From: Streptomyces sp. DI166
GTDB lineage: Bacteria; Actinomycetota; Actinomycetes; Streptomycetales; Streptomycetaceae
Assembly: GCF_900091315.1 (NCBI RefSeq)
Contig: NZ_FLSP01000048.1
Span: 1 to 61,766, forward strand
Reading direction: 5' to 3'
DNA: 61,766 nucleotides
Shown: piece by piece, positions 41,841-51,363 of the stretch
Layout: each line of letters opens with the position of its first letter
Numbering within the stretch: the first letter of the stretch is position 1
Notes under the pieces: model-generated
Told to the model about the DNA's origin: nothing
Seen by the model: only the letters and a program-made list of their open reading frames with translations
The model's database searches: none
Position numbers and translations under genes: made by a program

Positions 41841-43667
41841 ATGGACTCCCAGACCTCACAGGCATCCCAGGCACCCCAGTCCCCTCATACGTTCCAGGTC
41901 GATCTGCGCGGCCTGGTGGACCTGCTCTCCCACCACCTCTACTCCAGTCCGAAGGTCTACCTGCGCGAGTTGCTGCAGAACGCGGTGGACGCCATCACCG
42001 CGCGGCGGGCCGAACAGCCCGACGCCCCCGCGCGGGTACGGCTGTACGCGCGGGACGGCGGGCTGCGGGTGGAGGACTCGGGCATCGGGCTGACCGAGTC
42101 CGACGTGCACAGTCTGCTGGCGACCATCGGGCGCAGTTCCAAGCGGGCGGAGGGCATTCAGGCGGCGCGTACGGAGTTTCTCGGCCAGTTCGGGATCGGC
42201 CTGTTGGCCTGTTTCGTGGTCGCCGAGCGGATCCGGGTGGTCAGCCGCAGCGCGCGGACGCCCGAGGCGCCGCCGGTGGAGTGGACGGCGACGGACGACG
42301 GTTCGTACACCGTGCGGACGCTGCCGGACGCCGAGCATCCGGAGCCCGGTACGACCGTGCATCTGGTGGCGCGGGCCGGTGCCGGGGAGTGGCTGGAGCC
42401 GGAGCGGGTGCTGGCGCTGGCCCGGGACTTCGGTTCGCTGCTGCCGTACGACGTGCGCGTGGGCGAGGAGGCGGTCACCGATCTGCCGGCGCCCTGGGAG
42501 CGCGCCTACCCCTCCCCCGCCGGCCGGCGGGTGGCGCTGGCCCGGCACTGCCATGAGCTGTTCGGGTTCACGCCGCTGGACTCGATCGAGCTGAACGTTC
42601 CGCTGGCGGGTGTGCGCGGCGTGGCGTACGTGCTGCCGTCGGCGGTCAGTCCGGCCCAGCGCGCGGGGCACCGGGTGCATCTGAAGGGCATGTTGCTGAC
42701 CGAGCGTGCCGAACAGCTGCTGCCGGACTGGGCGTTCTTCGTGCGCTGCGTGCTGGACACGGACAGCCTGCGGCCCACGGCCTCGCGCGAGTCGCTGTAC
42801 GAGGACGAGACGCTGGCGGCCGTACGGGAGGCGCTCGGGGAAAGGATTCGCTCCTGGCTGACCGGGCTCGCGGCCGGTGATCCGGAACGGCTGGCGGCGT
42901 TCCTGTCCGTGCACCACCTGGGCGTGAAGTCGCTGGCGCGGCACGACCGGGAGATGCTGCGCACGATGCTGCCGTGGCTGCCGTTCGAGACCAGCGACGG
43001 GCGCCTGTCGCTTGAGGAGTTCGCGCAGCGGCACCCGGTGGTGCACTTCACGCGGACCGTGGAGGAGTACCGGCAGGTGGCGCCGATCGCGTCCGCGCAG
43101 GGCGTCGGCGTGATCAACGGCGGTTACACCTACGACAGCGAACTGATCGAGGCGCTTCCGTCGGTGCGTCCCGGAACCGCGGTCGCGGAGCTGGACGCGG
43201 ACACCGTGACCGCGCACCTGGACGCGGTCGATCCGGCCGAGGAGCTGGCGCTGGCCGGGTTCCTGGCGGCGGCACGGGCGAAGCTGGACCCGCTGGGCTG
43301 CGATGTCGTCCTGCGCGCCTTCCACCCGCTGTCCGTGCCCGCGCTGCACCTGGACGACCGGGCGGCCCGGCACGAGCAGGCCCGCGCGGAGGCCGAGGAG
43401 CAGGCCGACGACCTGTGGGCGGGCATTCTCGGCTCGCTGCGCGGCAGCGCGCCCCGCGCGCGTCTGGTGCTCAACCACCTCAACCCGCTGATCCGGCGGA
43501 TCAGTTCGCTGGGCGACCCGGAACTGATCGGCACCGCCACGGAGTCCCTGTACGGACAGGCCCTGCTGATGGCGCAGCGGCCGCTCAGGCCCGCGGACTC
43601 GGCGCTGCTGAACCGGGCCTTCATGGGTCTGCTGGAGTGGGCCACGAACGGCGAGGAGGGTCGCTGA
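41841..43667 (+). CDS. Divergent Hsp90/HtpG-family ATPase
   Basis: The ATG at 41841 gives 608 residues, close to HtpG (about 624). The Bergerat ATP fold is complete: LRELLQNAVDAI (Glu43, Asn47, Asp50), VEDSGIGLTESD (79-83) and FLGQFGIGLLACFVVAE (115-120). The middle domain keeps the HtpG-like AEQLLPDWAFFVR and the catalytic-loop Arg316 in TASRESLYED. A C-terminal dimerisation-like end (ESLYGQALLMAQRPLRPAD) is also present. It is shorter than HtpG in loops and diverged enough to be a separate branch. Its stop overlaps the start of a TPR gene (TGATG), so the two should act together, as chaperone and TPR partner or otherwise. Confidence 0.85.
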   Translation: MDSQTSQASQAPQSPHTFQVDLRGLVDLLSHHLYSSPKVYLRELLQNAVDAITARRAEQPDAPARVRLYARDGGLRVEDSGIGLTESDVHSLLATIGRSSKRAEGIQAARTEFLGQFGIGLLACFVVAERIRVVSRSARTPEAPPVEWTATDDGSYTVRTLPDAEHPEPGTTVHLVARAGAGEWLEPERVLALARDFGSLLPYDVRVGEEAVTDLPAPWERAYPSPAGRRVALARHCHELFGFTPLDSIELNVPLAGVRGVAYVLPSAVSPAQRAGHRVHLKGMLLTERAEQLLPDWAFFVRCVLDTDSLRPTASRESLYEDETLAAVREALGERIRSWLTGLAAGDPERLAAFLSVHHLGVKSLARHDREMLRTMLPWLPFETSDGRLSLEEFAQRHPVVHFTRTVEEYRQVAPIASAQGVGVINGGYTYDSELIEALPSVRPGTAVAELDADTVTAHLDAVDPAEELALAGFLAAARAKLDPLGCDVVLRAFHPLSVPALHLDDRAARHEQARAEAEEQADDLWAGILGSLRGSAPRARLVLNHLNPLIRRISSLGDPELIGTATESLYGQALLMAQRPLRPADSALLNRAFMGLLEWATNGEEGR

Positions 43668-46603
43668 TGAGCGGGATCACGGACTTCGACGCGCTGCGCC
43701 GGGCCCTGGCGGAGAACGCCGAGCAGCCGGAGGGACCGGCGCGCAACGCGCGGGCGGAGCAACTGCTCGCCGAGGCCGAGAAGCTGGGGATCCCGCTGGC
43801 CGTGATCGAGGCGCTCGGGCATCAGCTGTCGGTCTACAACTACAGCTCCGAGAAGGACAAGATGTTCGTCCCGTTCGCGCGGCTGCTGCGCATGTGGGAC
43901 GAGCGGCCCGAGGACTTCGACGCGCAGGAGACGCATTCCCTGCACTGGGTGTTCAAGTGGATGACGTCCGGCATGCTCGACCAGCCGCACATCCCGCTGG
44001 CGTCCATAGAGAAGTGGCTCGGCGAGATGGAGCACCGCTACCGGCTGGCCGGTCACTCCGAACGCGCCGTGCGTTCCAGTGAGTTCAGCGTGGCCGCGCA
44101 CATCGGGGACCTGGAGCGGGCGGAGCGGGCGTACGCGGCGTGGCTGGCCGCCGACCGGGACTCCATGGCCGACTGCCACGCCTGCGAGCTGCGCAGGCAG
44201 GGCTGGTGGCAGGCGGAGCGGGGCCGGGACGAGGCGGCGCTCGAACTGTGGGAGCCGGTCCTGGAGGGCGAGTTCGCCTGCGCGCACGAGCCGCACACCG
44301 TGCTCGCCTCCTCGCTGCTGCCGCTGCTGCGGCTGGGCCGGGTGGACGAGGCGCGCGCCCACCACTTGCGCGGGTTCCGGCTGGTGCGGCCGATGGAGAG
44401 CATGCGCGGGGCGTACGCGGATCATGTCGAGTTCTGTGCCCTGACCGGAAACGAGGCGCGTGGACTTGAGTTGTTGGCGGAGCGTCCCGCGTACTTCACC
44501 GACAGCGGGCATCCGCGCAGCCGGCTGGACTTCCTGTCGGTGGTGACACTGCTCATGGAGCGGCTGACGCTGCTCGGGTTCGGGGAGCAGCGGGTGCCGG
44601 GTCCCGCGGGGCGGACCTGGACGGCGCGCGAACTGGCGGCACACGCGCGTGCGGAGGTGCTGGAGCTGGCCGCGCGGTTCGACGCGCGCAACGGCACCGC
44701 GTACGTCAGTGAGTCGGCACGCGCGCGTATGGCGCAGGAGCCGCTGGTGGAGCGGTTGCCGCTCGGGGTGCGGTCGGCACGGGCCGCCGTGGCCCCCGTG
44801 GCGGTTCCGGTGCCGGAGGTTCCGGCGCAGGATGAGCCCGTGGAGGCGGACTTGCGGACCTTGCTGGCCGAGGCCCGGCGGCTGTCGGACACGTTGCAGC
44901 CGGACGCCGTCGCGGCGTGGGCGGCGGTGGCGCGGGCGGCCGAGGGCATGGAGCTGGACGCCCGGGACCGTGCGGAGATCGCCGACCACCGGGCGATGGA
45001 GCTGGGCCCCGAGGGCGTGGACCTGTTCGAGCGGGCGGCGCGGCTGTACGCCGAGGCGGGCGACCCGGGCGAGGCGCTGGCGGCACGCACGCGTGCGGCG
45101 TACGTACGGGCGCTCACCGGGCACCTGGAGGAGGCGCTCGCCGGGGTCAACGGCCCCTACGACGAGGTGCTCGCGCTGTACGCCGAGGACGGCACGGGGC
45201 TGCGGCAGACGGCGGCGGTGCTGACGGGGCGGGCCCGGGTGCTGATGCGGCACGTCCACGAGGCGGACGAGCCGGTGGACCCGGGGGTCGTGTCGGCGGC
45301 GGAGGCGGCGGCCCGTGAGGTGCTGGCGCTGGTGGACGGACGGACCGGGGACGACGTGCGGCTCGCCGCGCGGTCCGCGGAGGCGCAGGCGATGCTCGCC
45401 GAGCTGGCGGCGCTGTCGGGGGACGTGGCGGGGGCGGCGCGGCTGTTCGCGCGGGCGTCGGCGGCGTTCGTCGGGGCCGGGCTGCCGTGGTTCGCGGTGG
45501 AGTACGAGGCGCGGCTGGCGGGGCTCGCCCACCATCTGGGCGACACGGCGGAGGCGGAGCGCGCGCTGCGGGCGGCCCTGGAGCACGGCGGGCCGTACCT
45601 GGAGCCGCCGGGCCTGGCGCAGCTGCATCTCCAGCTCGCCGAGGTGCTGGGCGGCCGGGGTCTGTCCGAGGAGGCCGCCGAGCACGCCCTGGAGGCGGCG
45701 CACTGGGCCGACGAGGCGGGTGAGGGGCCGACTCTGGGCGCCTGGGCGCGGCACCAGCTCGGCGGGTTCCTGCTGCGGCAGGGGCGCTGGGCGGAGGCCG
45801 CGGAGGTGCTGGAGTCGGCGCTGCCCGACCTGAGCGCGGAGACGCACGGGGACGGGGCGGTCGTCCAGACGCAGTGGTGGCTCGGGGACTGTCTCAGCGA
45901 GCTGGGCGAGCACCGGGAGGCGGCCGAGCGGCGGCTACAGGCGGCGGAGATCGCCCGGCACTGGCCCGAGCAGCACGACCACGCCACGCTCGCGCATCTC
46001 GCCGCGGAGTCGCTCGGGCAGGCGGGGCTGCACGACGAGGCGGACCAGGCCTACGCGCGGGCGGGCGATCTGTGGCGCCGGCTGGGCAACGTCCATGGGC
46101 TCGTACGTTCCCTGCGCGCCCGCGCGTGGCTCGCGCTGCGCGCCGAGGACGGCGCGGACCCGGCGCGGGAGCTGATGTCGACGGCGGTACGGGAGTGCAC
46201 GGCGGCCCTGGAGGCGGCGCCCGACGAGGAGACGCGCGCCCGGCTCACCGCCGAGCTGGGCCACACCCACCGCCAGTTCGGTGACCTCCTCGCCCGCTCC
46301 GCCGCCGAGGACGACGGCGACGAATCGATCCGCTCCGCCCTGGACGCGGCCCTGGCCCGGATGTCCGAGGCGGTCACCGTCTTCGCCGAACTCGGCGAGG
46401 AGGGCCGCGACGCCCGCACCTCCGCGGAACTGGCGGCAGGCTGGCTCGCCGCCGACCTGGGCCGCCCCACGGAAGCGGCGGCCCGCGCCCGAGCGGTCCT
46501 GTCGGCCTACGCGGACACCCCCGAAACCGAGGGCGCGGCCCAGGACCGCAGGGCGGAGGCGGAACAGCTCCTGGACGTGGTGAAGGAGGACGAGGAGACC
46601 TGA
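43667..46603 (+). CDS. Large tetratricopeptide-repeat protein, partner of the Hsp90-like ATPase
   Basis: The protein has 978 residues starting MSGITDFDALRRALAENAEQ. Almost all of it is predicted helical, with TPR-type pairs, for example WGEAEMEHR-like helices early and DLFERAARLYAEAGDPGEAL, HLGDTAEAERALRAALEHGG, RQGRWAEAAEVLESALPDLS and AYARAGDLWRRLGNVHGLV later. A Pro/Val-rich hinge (VAVPVPEVPAQDEPVEAD, about 375-395) divides an N-terminal part from the main repeat array. No enzymatic domain, signal or membrane span is seen. Translational coupling to the Hsp90-like gene suggests a complex; client and purpose are unknown. Confidence 0.75.
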   Translation: MSGITDFDALRRALAENAEQPEGPARNARAEQLLAEAEKLGIPLAVIEALGHQLSVYNYSSEKDKMFVPFARLLRMWDERPEDFDAQETHSLHWVFKWMTSGMLDQPHIPLASIEKWLGEMEHRYRLAGHSERAVRSSEFSVAAHIGDLERAERAYAAWLAADRDSMADCHACELRRQGWWQAERGRDEAALELWEPVLEGEFACAHEPHTVLASSLLPLLRLGRVDEARAHHLRGFRLVRPMESMRGAYADHVEFCALTGNEARGLELLAERPAYFTDSGHPRSRLDFLSVVTLLMERLTLLGFGEQRVPGPAGRTWTARELAAHARAEVLELAARFDARNGTAYVSESARARMAQEPLVERLPLGVRSARAAVAPVAVPVPEVPAQDEPVEADLRTLLAEARRLSDTLQPDAVAAWAAVARAAEGMELDARDRAEIADHRAMELGPEGVDLFERAARLYAEAGDPGEALAARTRAAYVRALTGHLEEALAGVNGPYDEVLALYAEDGTGLRQTAAVLTGRARVLMRHVHEADEPVDPGVVSAAEAAAREVLALVDGRTGDDVRLAARSAEAQAMLAELAALSGDVAGAARLFARASAAFVGAGLPWFAVEYEARLAGLAHHLGDTAEAERALRAALEHGGPYLEPPGLAQLHLQLAEVLGGRGLSEEAAEHALEAAHWADEAGEGPTLGAWARHQLGGFLLRQGRWAEAAEVLESALPDLSAETHGDGAVVQTQWWLGDCLSELGEHREAAERRLQAAEIARHWPEQHDHATLAHLAAESLGQAGLHDEADQAYARAGDLWRRLGNVHGLVRSLRARAWLALRAEDGADPARELMSTAVRECTAALEAAPDEETRARLTAELGHTHRQFGDLLARSAAEDDGDESIRSALDAALARMSEAVTVFAELGEEGRDARTSAELAAGWLAADLGRPTEAAARARAVLSAYADTPETEGAAQDRRAEAEQLLDVVKEDEET

Positions 46604-47195
46604 GCGGGGGCCGGCCCCACGGGCCGACCCGCACGCCGGGCGACGGTCCTCAGGCCCCCGGCCGAAGACACGGCACGCACGCACGCGGCGCGGGATGGCG
46701 CTGCGCCTGGCGAAGAGGACCCCGGACCACACGGCACACGCGCGGGGCGCGAGCCCCGGACCATACGACCCACGCGCGGGGCACGGGACATCCCCGAGAG
46801 AAGAACAGGAGCTTGCCCCACAGGTCACCCCACACGGCTGGGCGGCAGGCAGGCCCCGGCCCCAACCGACCACGCGGCACACGCGCACGCGCGCGGCGCG
46901 GGACGACGCCGAAACTGGCGAAGAAGCCCCCGGACCACACAGCACACGTGCGTGCGGCACGGGACAACCCCAGGATCCGGCCCCTGGACCCGGACCGGCT
47001 CCGCGCACGAGGAGTGGCAATCCGGCCTCCTGCCACCACCGCAGACAGAAACACGGCGCGCGCGTGCAGCGCCGGACACCCCCGGGACCCGAGCCCAGGA
47101 CCCTCACCACCTCCGCACACGGGCACGCGAACAGCGGCACCCGGCCCCTTGCCGCCGCCGGAGGCAGAGACGCGCCCCGTGCGGGGGCCGCGCCC
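46604..47195. other. Long intergenic region with degenerate repeats
   Basis: The 592 bp contain open frames on several strands, but their translations are Arg/Pro/Gly/Ala strings without domains, and codon use does not look like real genes. Imperfect repeats containing ccggaccacac and gcacacg occur several times. The region separates the TPR gene from the convergent DAK-family gene. No clear terminator was found. Confidence 0.6.
46685..46948 (+). repeat. Pair of 56-bp imperfect direct repeats
   Basis: Copies at 46685-46740 and 46893-46948 begin gcggcgcggga and end gaccacac(g/a)gcacacg; by hand count about 47 of 56 positions agree, with no gaps. Shorter related pieces lie at 46757-46798 and 46930-46973 (ggcacgggacaNcccc). 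Confidence 0.75.
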
Positions 47196-48851
47196 CTACT
47201 CCACCCCGATGAGCAGCAACGCCCCCTGGCGGCCGCCCCGGTACACCACCGTGTCCACCGCCAGGTACGACTCCCTCACCCGGGCCTGGAGGTGGTCGGC
47301 GATGCCTTCGGGGGCCTCGTCGCCGAGGACCAGGGTGACCAGTTCGCCTCCTGCCGCGAGCATGCGGTCGAGGACGGTTTCCGCGGCCGACGTGACGTCC
47401 GTGCCGATGACGGCCACGTCGCCGTCGATGAGGCCGAGGACGTCGCCGGCCTGGCAGATGCCGGCCATGGTCCAGGACTGGCGTTCGGCGACGGCGACCT
47501 CGGCGTAGCGGGTGGCGCCGGCCGCCGAGGTCATGGAGACCACGTCCTCGTCGAAGCGGCGGTCCGGCTCGTGCACGGCGAGCGCGGCGATGCCCTGGAC
47601 GGCGGAGCGGGTCGGGATCAGGGCGACACGGATGCCCTCCGCGCGGGCCTGCTCCGCCGCCGCGGCAGCGGTGTGGCGCAGGTCCGCGTCGTTGGGCAGC
47701 AGCACGATCTCCCGCGCGTGGGCGCGCCGTACGGCCTCCACCAGCTCCCCACTCGCGGGCGGCTCCCCGGGCCGGGCGAGCACGGTGGTGGCACCGGCCT
47801 CGGTGTAGAGCCCGGCCAGGCCCGGCCCCGGCACGACGGCCACGACCGCCCGCTGCACCCGCTCCCTGGGCGGTCGTTCCGCCCCGGTGGTGTGCACGTC
47901 CCCGGCGCCGAAGTGGGTGATGCGGATCCGGTACGGCCGTCCCGCCTCCACGCCCGCCTCCACGGCGGCACCGGCGTCGTCGACGTGCACATGGACGTTC
48001 CACAGGCCGTCCCCGCCGACCACGACCAGCGAGTCCCCGAGTCCGTCGAGGCGCTCCCGCAGGCGCGCCACGGCCTCGTCCGAGGCCTCCAGGAGGTAGA
48101 TCACCTCGAAGGCGGGCCCGCCCTCGCTGACGGGCGCGCACTCCGCGGGCGCCTCGACCGGCACGCGCGCGTGAGCCGCCGTGACCACCGGCTTCTCCCC
48201 CGTGAACGTCTCCACCAGCGCGGCCAGCACCGTCACCAGCCCCCGCCCCCCGGCGTCCACGACCCCCGCGCGCTCCAGCACCGCGAGCTGGTGCGGGGTA
48301 GCGGCGAGTGCGGCGCGGGCCCCTTCGTAGGCGGCCCGGGCGACCGCCCCGCAGTCGCCCTCCGCCCCGTCGGCCGCGTCCGCCGCCGCCGAGGCGACGG
48401 TCAGGACCGTGCCCTCGACCGGGTGGGCCACGGCCTGGCGGGCGGAGTCGGCGGCCCGCCGCAGCGCCAGCCGGAGCGCACCGGCCTCGGCGTGCGGCCG
48501 GTCACCGTCGGCGGACAGCACCTGGGCCATGCCGCGCAGCAGCTGCGCCAGAATCGTCCCGGAGTTCCCGCGCGCCCCTATGAGCGCGCCGTGGGCCATC
48601 GCGCGCACGGCGTCGGCGAGGGAGGGCGCGGTGCCCCGGGAGCCCGCCTCGTGCCCGAGGAACACCGCGTCGACGGCGGCCGCCGCCGACTCCACCGTCA
48701 GATACAGGTTGGTGCCGGTGTCCCCGTCGGCCACGGGGTAGACGTTGATCGCGTCGATCTCCTCCCGCGCCCGCCCCAGTGCCTCCAGCGCGAGGCCGCA
48801 CCAGGTGCGTACCGCGAGAGCATCGAGGAATGTCTGCGGCACCTGGGCCAC
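47196..48851 (-). CDS. DAK phosphatase-domain protein (YloV/FakA-like)
   Basis: The GTG at 48851 has GGAGG five bases upstream and gives 551 residues. The N-terminal DhaL/DAK2 domain has the metal- and nucleotide-binding INVYPVADGDTGTNLYLTVE and IGARGNSGTILAQLLRGMAQ. The middle and C-terminal parts (VEVIYLLEASDEA-like segment, DSLVVVGGDGLWNVHVHVDD) match the YloV/FakA type. FakA works with FakB to phosphorylate fatty acids; whether this protein does so in Streptomyces is not settled. In this genus it normally lies between recG and rpmB, as here apart from the Hsp90-TPR cassette. Confidence 0.85.
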   Translation of the reverse strand: MAQVPQTFLDALAVRTWCGLALEALGRAREEIDAINVYPVADGDTGTNLYLTVESAAAAVDAVFLGHEAGSRGTAPSLADAVRAMAHGALIGARGNSGTILAQLLRGMAQVLSADGDRPHAEAGALRLALRRAADSARQAVAHPVEGTVLTVASAAADAADGAEGDCGAVARAAYEGARAALAATPHQLAVLERAGVVDAGGRGLVTVLAALVETFTGEKPVVTAAHARVPVEAPAECAPVSEGGPAFEVIYLLEASDEAVARLRERLDGLGDSLVVVGGDGLWNVHVHVDDAGAAVEAGVEAGRPYRIRITHFGAGDVHTTGAERPPRERVQRAVVAVVPGPGLAGLYTEAGATTVLARPGEPPASGELVEAVRRAHAREIVLLPNDADLRHTAAAAAEQARAEGIRVALIPTRSAVQGIAALAVHEPDRRFDEDVVSMTSAAGATRYAEVAVAERQSWTMAGICQAGDVLGLIDGDVAVIGTDVTSAAETVLDRMLAAGGELVTLVLGDEAPEGIADHLQARVRESYLAVDTVVYRGGRQGALLLIGVE

Positions 48852-49109
48852 CTGCGCCTCCTTGAGCTGCCGGACGTGGGACGCAGCGTAGACCCAGGGA
48901 CCGGGGGCACCGGAAGAGGGCCGGGAGCGGGGCCCTGAGCAGCCATGGTAGTTTCGTTCTACTGGCGCAGTCGTTGTATGCTGCTCCGGTTGCCCGATCC
49001 AGATCGGGCCATTCCCCCTGGCAACGCCACTCAGATCATTGATCCTGCGATCTAGATCCCGGCCTGCCGGGATCAACCGTAAGTGCATCTGAAGTCTTTG
49101 GAGTGACCC

Positions 49110-49295
49110 GTGGCTGCCAACTGCGACGTCTGCGGCAAGGGGCCGGGCTTCGGCAACAACATCTCGCACTCGCACCGCCGTACGTCCCGTCGCTGGAACC
49201 CGAACATCCAGCGCGTCCGTACCGTGGTCGGCGGGACGCCGAAGCGCGTGAACGCTTGCACCTCGTGCATCAAGGCCGGCAAGGTCTCGCGCTGA
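49110..49295 (+). CDS. rpmB: 50S ribosomal protein L28, zinc-binding type
   Basis: A GTG start at 49110 gives 61 residues, MAANCDVCGKGPGFGNNISH if formylated. Two CXXC pairs (CDVC near residue 5 and CTSC near residue 50) make it a C+ L28, which binds zinc; Streptomyces often carry a zinc-free paralogue under Zur control. The 258-bp upstream region contains tatgct at 48977, which may be a -10 but lacks a clear -35. A good terminator follows. Confidence 0.97.
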   Translation: MAANCDVCGKGPGFGNNISHSHRRTSRRWNPNIQRVRTVVGGTPKRVNACTSCIKAGKVSR

Positions 49296-49336
49296 CGCAC
49301 AGCTAAGCGCGCGGCCACAGCTGGTTCGCTGCACTG

Positions 49337-49369
49337 AGCCGGTCCACCTCACGGTGGACCGGCTTTTTG
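49337..49369 (+). terminator. Rho-independent terminator of rpmB
   Basis: The arms agccggtccacc and ggtggaccggct pair perfectly around a four-base loop and are followed by a run of T, a classical intrinsic terminator. It also serves the convergent thiD transcript. Confidence 0.93.
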
Positions 49370-49401
49370 CCTGCCCGAAAAGCCCCGGGAGCGAGGAACC
49401 C

Positions 49402-50196
49402 TCAGCGCCTTCTGAGCGCCCAGGCGTGGTCCACCGGCCCGATCCCGCCGCCGAGCGCGAACCCGGCCGCGATGGCCCCGGTGACGTACTCCTTGGCCGC
49501 CGTCACCGCCTCCGGCACGGCCCGTCCCTTCGCCAGTTCCGAGGCGATGGCGGAGGCGAGCGTGCAGCCCGTGCCGTGGGTGTGCCGGTTGTCGTGGCGC
49601 GGTGCGCGCAGCCAGTGCTCCTCGGAGCCGTCGGTGAGCAGATCGACGGCGTCGCCCGCGAGATGGCCGCCCTTGATCACGACCCAGCGCGGCCCGTACT
49701 CCAGCACGGCCGCCGCGGCCCGGCGCAGATCGTCCTCGGACGTGACGCGCACGCCGGTGAGCTGGGCCACCTCGTCGAGGTTCGGGGTGGCGACCGTGGC
49801 CACCGGGAGCAGCTTGGTGCGCACCGAGTCCAGCGCGGAGGCCGCCAGCAGCGAGTCCCCGTGCTTGGACACCCCGACCGGGTCGACGACCGCCGGGGCG
49901 TCGGTACCGGCGATCAACTCGGCGACCGCCTCCACGAGTTCGGCGGACGCCAGCATGCCGGTCTTCACCGCCCGCACGCCTATGTCGTCGACGACGCTGC
50001 GGTACTGGGCGCGCACCGCCTCCACCGGCAGCGGCCAAGCGCCCTGCACGCCGAGCGAGTTCTGCGCGGTGACCGCGGTGATCACGCTCATGCCGTGCAC
50101 ACCGAGCGCCAGCATCGTCTTCAGGTCGGCCTGGATCCCGGCTCCGCCACCGGAGTCGGAGCCCGCGACCGTGAGCACCCTCGGCGGCGCGCTCAT
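49402..50196 (-). CDS. thiD: Hydroxymethylpyrimidine/phosphomethylpyrimidine kinase
   Basis: The ATG at 50196 (MSAPPRVLTVAGSDSGGGAG) gives 264 residues. The ribokinase fold has the N-terminal SDSGGGAGIQADLKT substrate site and the C-terminal HTHGTGCTLASAIAS anion hole. It phosphorylates HMP and HMP-P in thiamine synthesis. The start overlaps the thiL stop by four bases. Confidence 0.95.
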   Translation of the reverse strand: MSAPPRVLTVAGSDSGGGAGIQADLKTMLALGVHGMSVITAVTAQNSLGVQGAWPLPVEAVRAQYRSVVDDIGVRAVKTGMLASAELVEAVAELIAGTDAPAVVDPVGVSKHGDSLLAASALDSVRTKLLPVATVATPNLDEVAQLTGVRVTSEDDLRRAAAAVLEYGPRWVVIKGGHLAGDAVDLLTDGSEEHWLRAPRHDNRHTHGTGCTLASAIASELAKGRAVPEAVTAAKEYVTGAIAAGFALGGGIGPVDHAWALRRR

Positions 50197-51158
50197 GACT
50201 CGATGTCCCCGAAGTGGTCCCAGCCGCCCTTGCTGGTCCAGGGCGCCCCGTCGACCGTCACCTGGGGCAGCGCGGAGGGGTGGAGGACCTCGCCGATGAC
50301 CTTCCAGCGGGCGGGCAGCTTCACGTCCGGCGGGAAGGTCGCCACGATCGCGTGGTCCTCTCCCCCGGTCAGCACCCACTGCATGGGGTCGACGCCGACG
50401 GCCTGCCCGATGTCGTTCATCTGGGAGGGGATGTCGATCGCCCCGGAGCGGATGTCGATACGGACCTTGCTGGCCTCGGCGATGTGCCCGAGGTCGGCGA
50501 TCAGCCCGTCGCTGACGTCGCACATGGCCGTCGCCCCGAGCCCGGCCGCCGCAGGTCCCGCGTGGTACGGCGGCTCCGGGCGCCGGTGCGCCTCGACGAA
50601 GGCGCGCGGCGAGCGGAAGCCGCGGGAGAGCACCGCGTACCCGGCCGCGGACCAGCCCAGCCAGCCGGTCACGGCGACGAGGTCGCCGGGCTGGGCGCCG
50701 GCCCGGGTGACGGGCTCCTGGTTGCGCAGATCGCCGAGTGCGGTGATCGACACCGTGATCGAGTCGCCGCGTACGACGTCACCGCCGACCACGGCGGCGC
50801 CGGCCACCTGGCACTCGTCGCGCAGGCCGTCCATCAGCTCGCTCGGCCAGGTCACCGGAAGCTCGGCGGGGACGACCAGCCCGAGCAGCAGGGCGGTCGG
50901 TACGGCGCCCATGGCCGCGATGTCGGCGAGGTTCTGCGCGGCGGCCTTGCGGCCCACGTCGTACGCCGTGGACCAGTCCCGGCGGAAGTGCCGCCCCTCG
51001 ACGAGGATGTCGGTGCTCGCCACGACCCTGCGGTCGGGCGCGGCGACCACCGCGGCGTCGTCGCCGGGGCCGACCCGGACCGCCGGGGTGGTGGTGAGAC
51101 GGGAGGTGAGCTCCCTGATGAGCCCGAACTCCCCTAGCTCACCAACAGTGCCCTTCAT
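50193..51158 (-). CDS. thiL: Thiamine-monophosphate kinase
   Basis: The ATG at 51158 (MKGTVGELGEFGLIRELTSR) gives 321 residues. The family motifs VGPGDDAAVV, STDILVEGRHFR, GGDVVRGDSITVSI and CDVSDGLIADLGHIAEAS, ending with VLTGGEDHAIVATFP, are present. It makes thiamine diphosphate from the monophosphate. It is translationally coupled to thiD. Confidence 0.95.
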   Translation of the reverse strand: MKGTVGELGEFGLIRELTSRLTTTPAVRVGPGDDAAVVAAPDRRVVASTDILVEGRHFRRDWSTAYDVGRKAAAQNLADIAAMGAVPTALLLGLVVPAELPVTWPSELMDGLRDECQVAGAAVVGGDVVRGDSITVSITALGDLRNQEPVTRAGAQPGDLVAVTGWLGWSAAGYAVLSRGFRSPRAFVEAHRRPEPPYHAGPAAAGLGATAMCDVSDGLIADLGHIAEASKVRIDIRSGAIDIPSQMNDIGQAVGVDPMQWVLTGGEDHAIVATFPPDVKLPARWKVIGEVLHPSALPQVTVDGAPWTSKGGWDHFGDIES

Positions 51159-51363
51159 TGCCCTTGTGCCCCTTCTGTCCCTGTCCGTTCCCGGTCGCGT
51201 GTCTCTACTGTCCTCGATACGGTCGAGGTGGCCGTCAACCAATGGCGTGCCTGCACCCCGGCGCGGGACCACGGCCCCCGCGGGTCTCCCCGTGACGAGC
51301 GACAACGCGATACCGTGGCGTTCCTTTTCCCCACATGATCCTCGTGGCCGCCCTGGAGGTTCC

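Noticed and set aside
46604..47195. Several long open frames on both strands in the gap after the TPR gene
   Set aside because: Their translations are Arg/Pro/Gly/Ala-rich strings without domains or ribosome sites, typical of high-GC non-coding frames.
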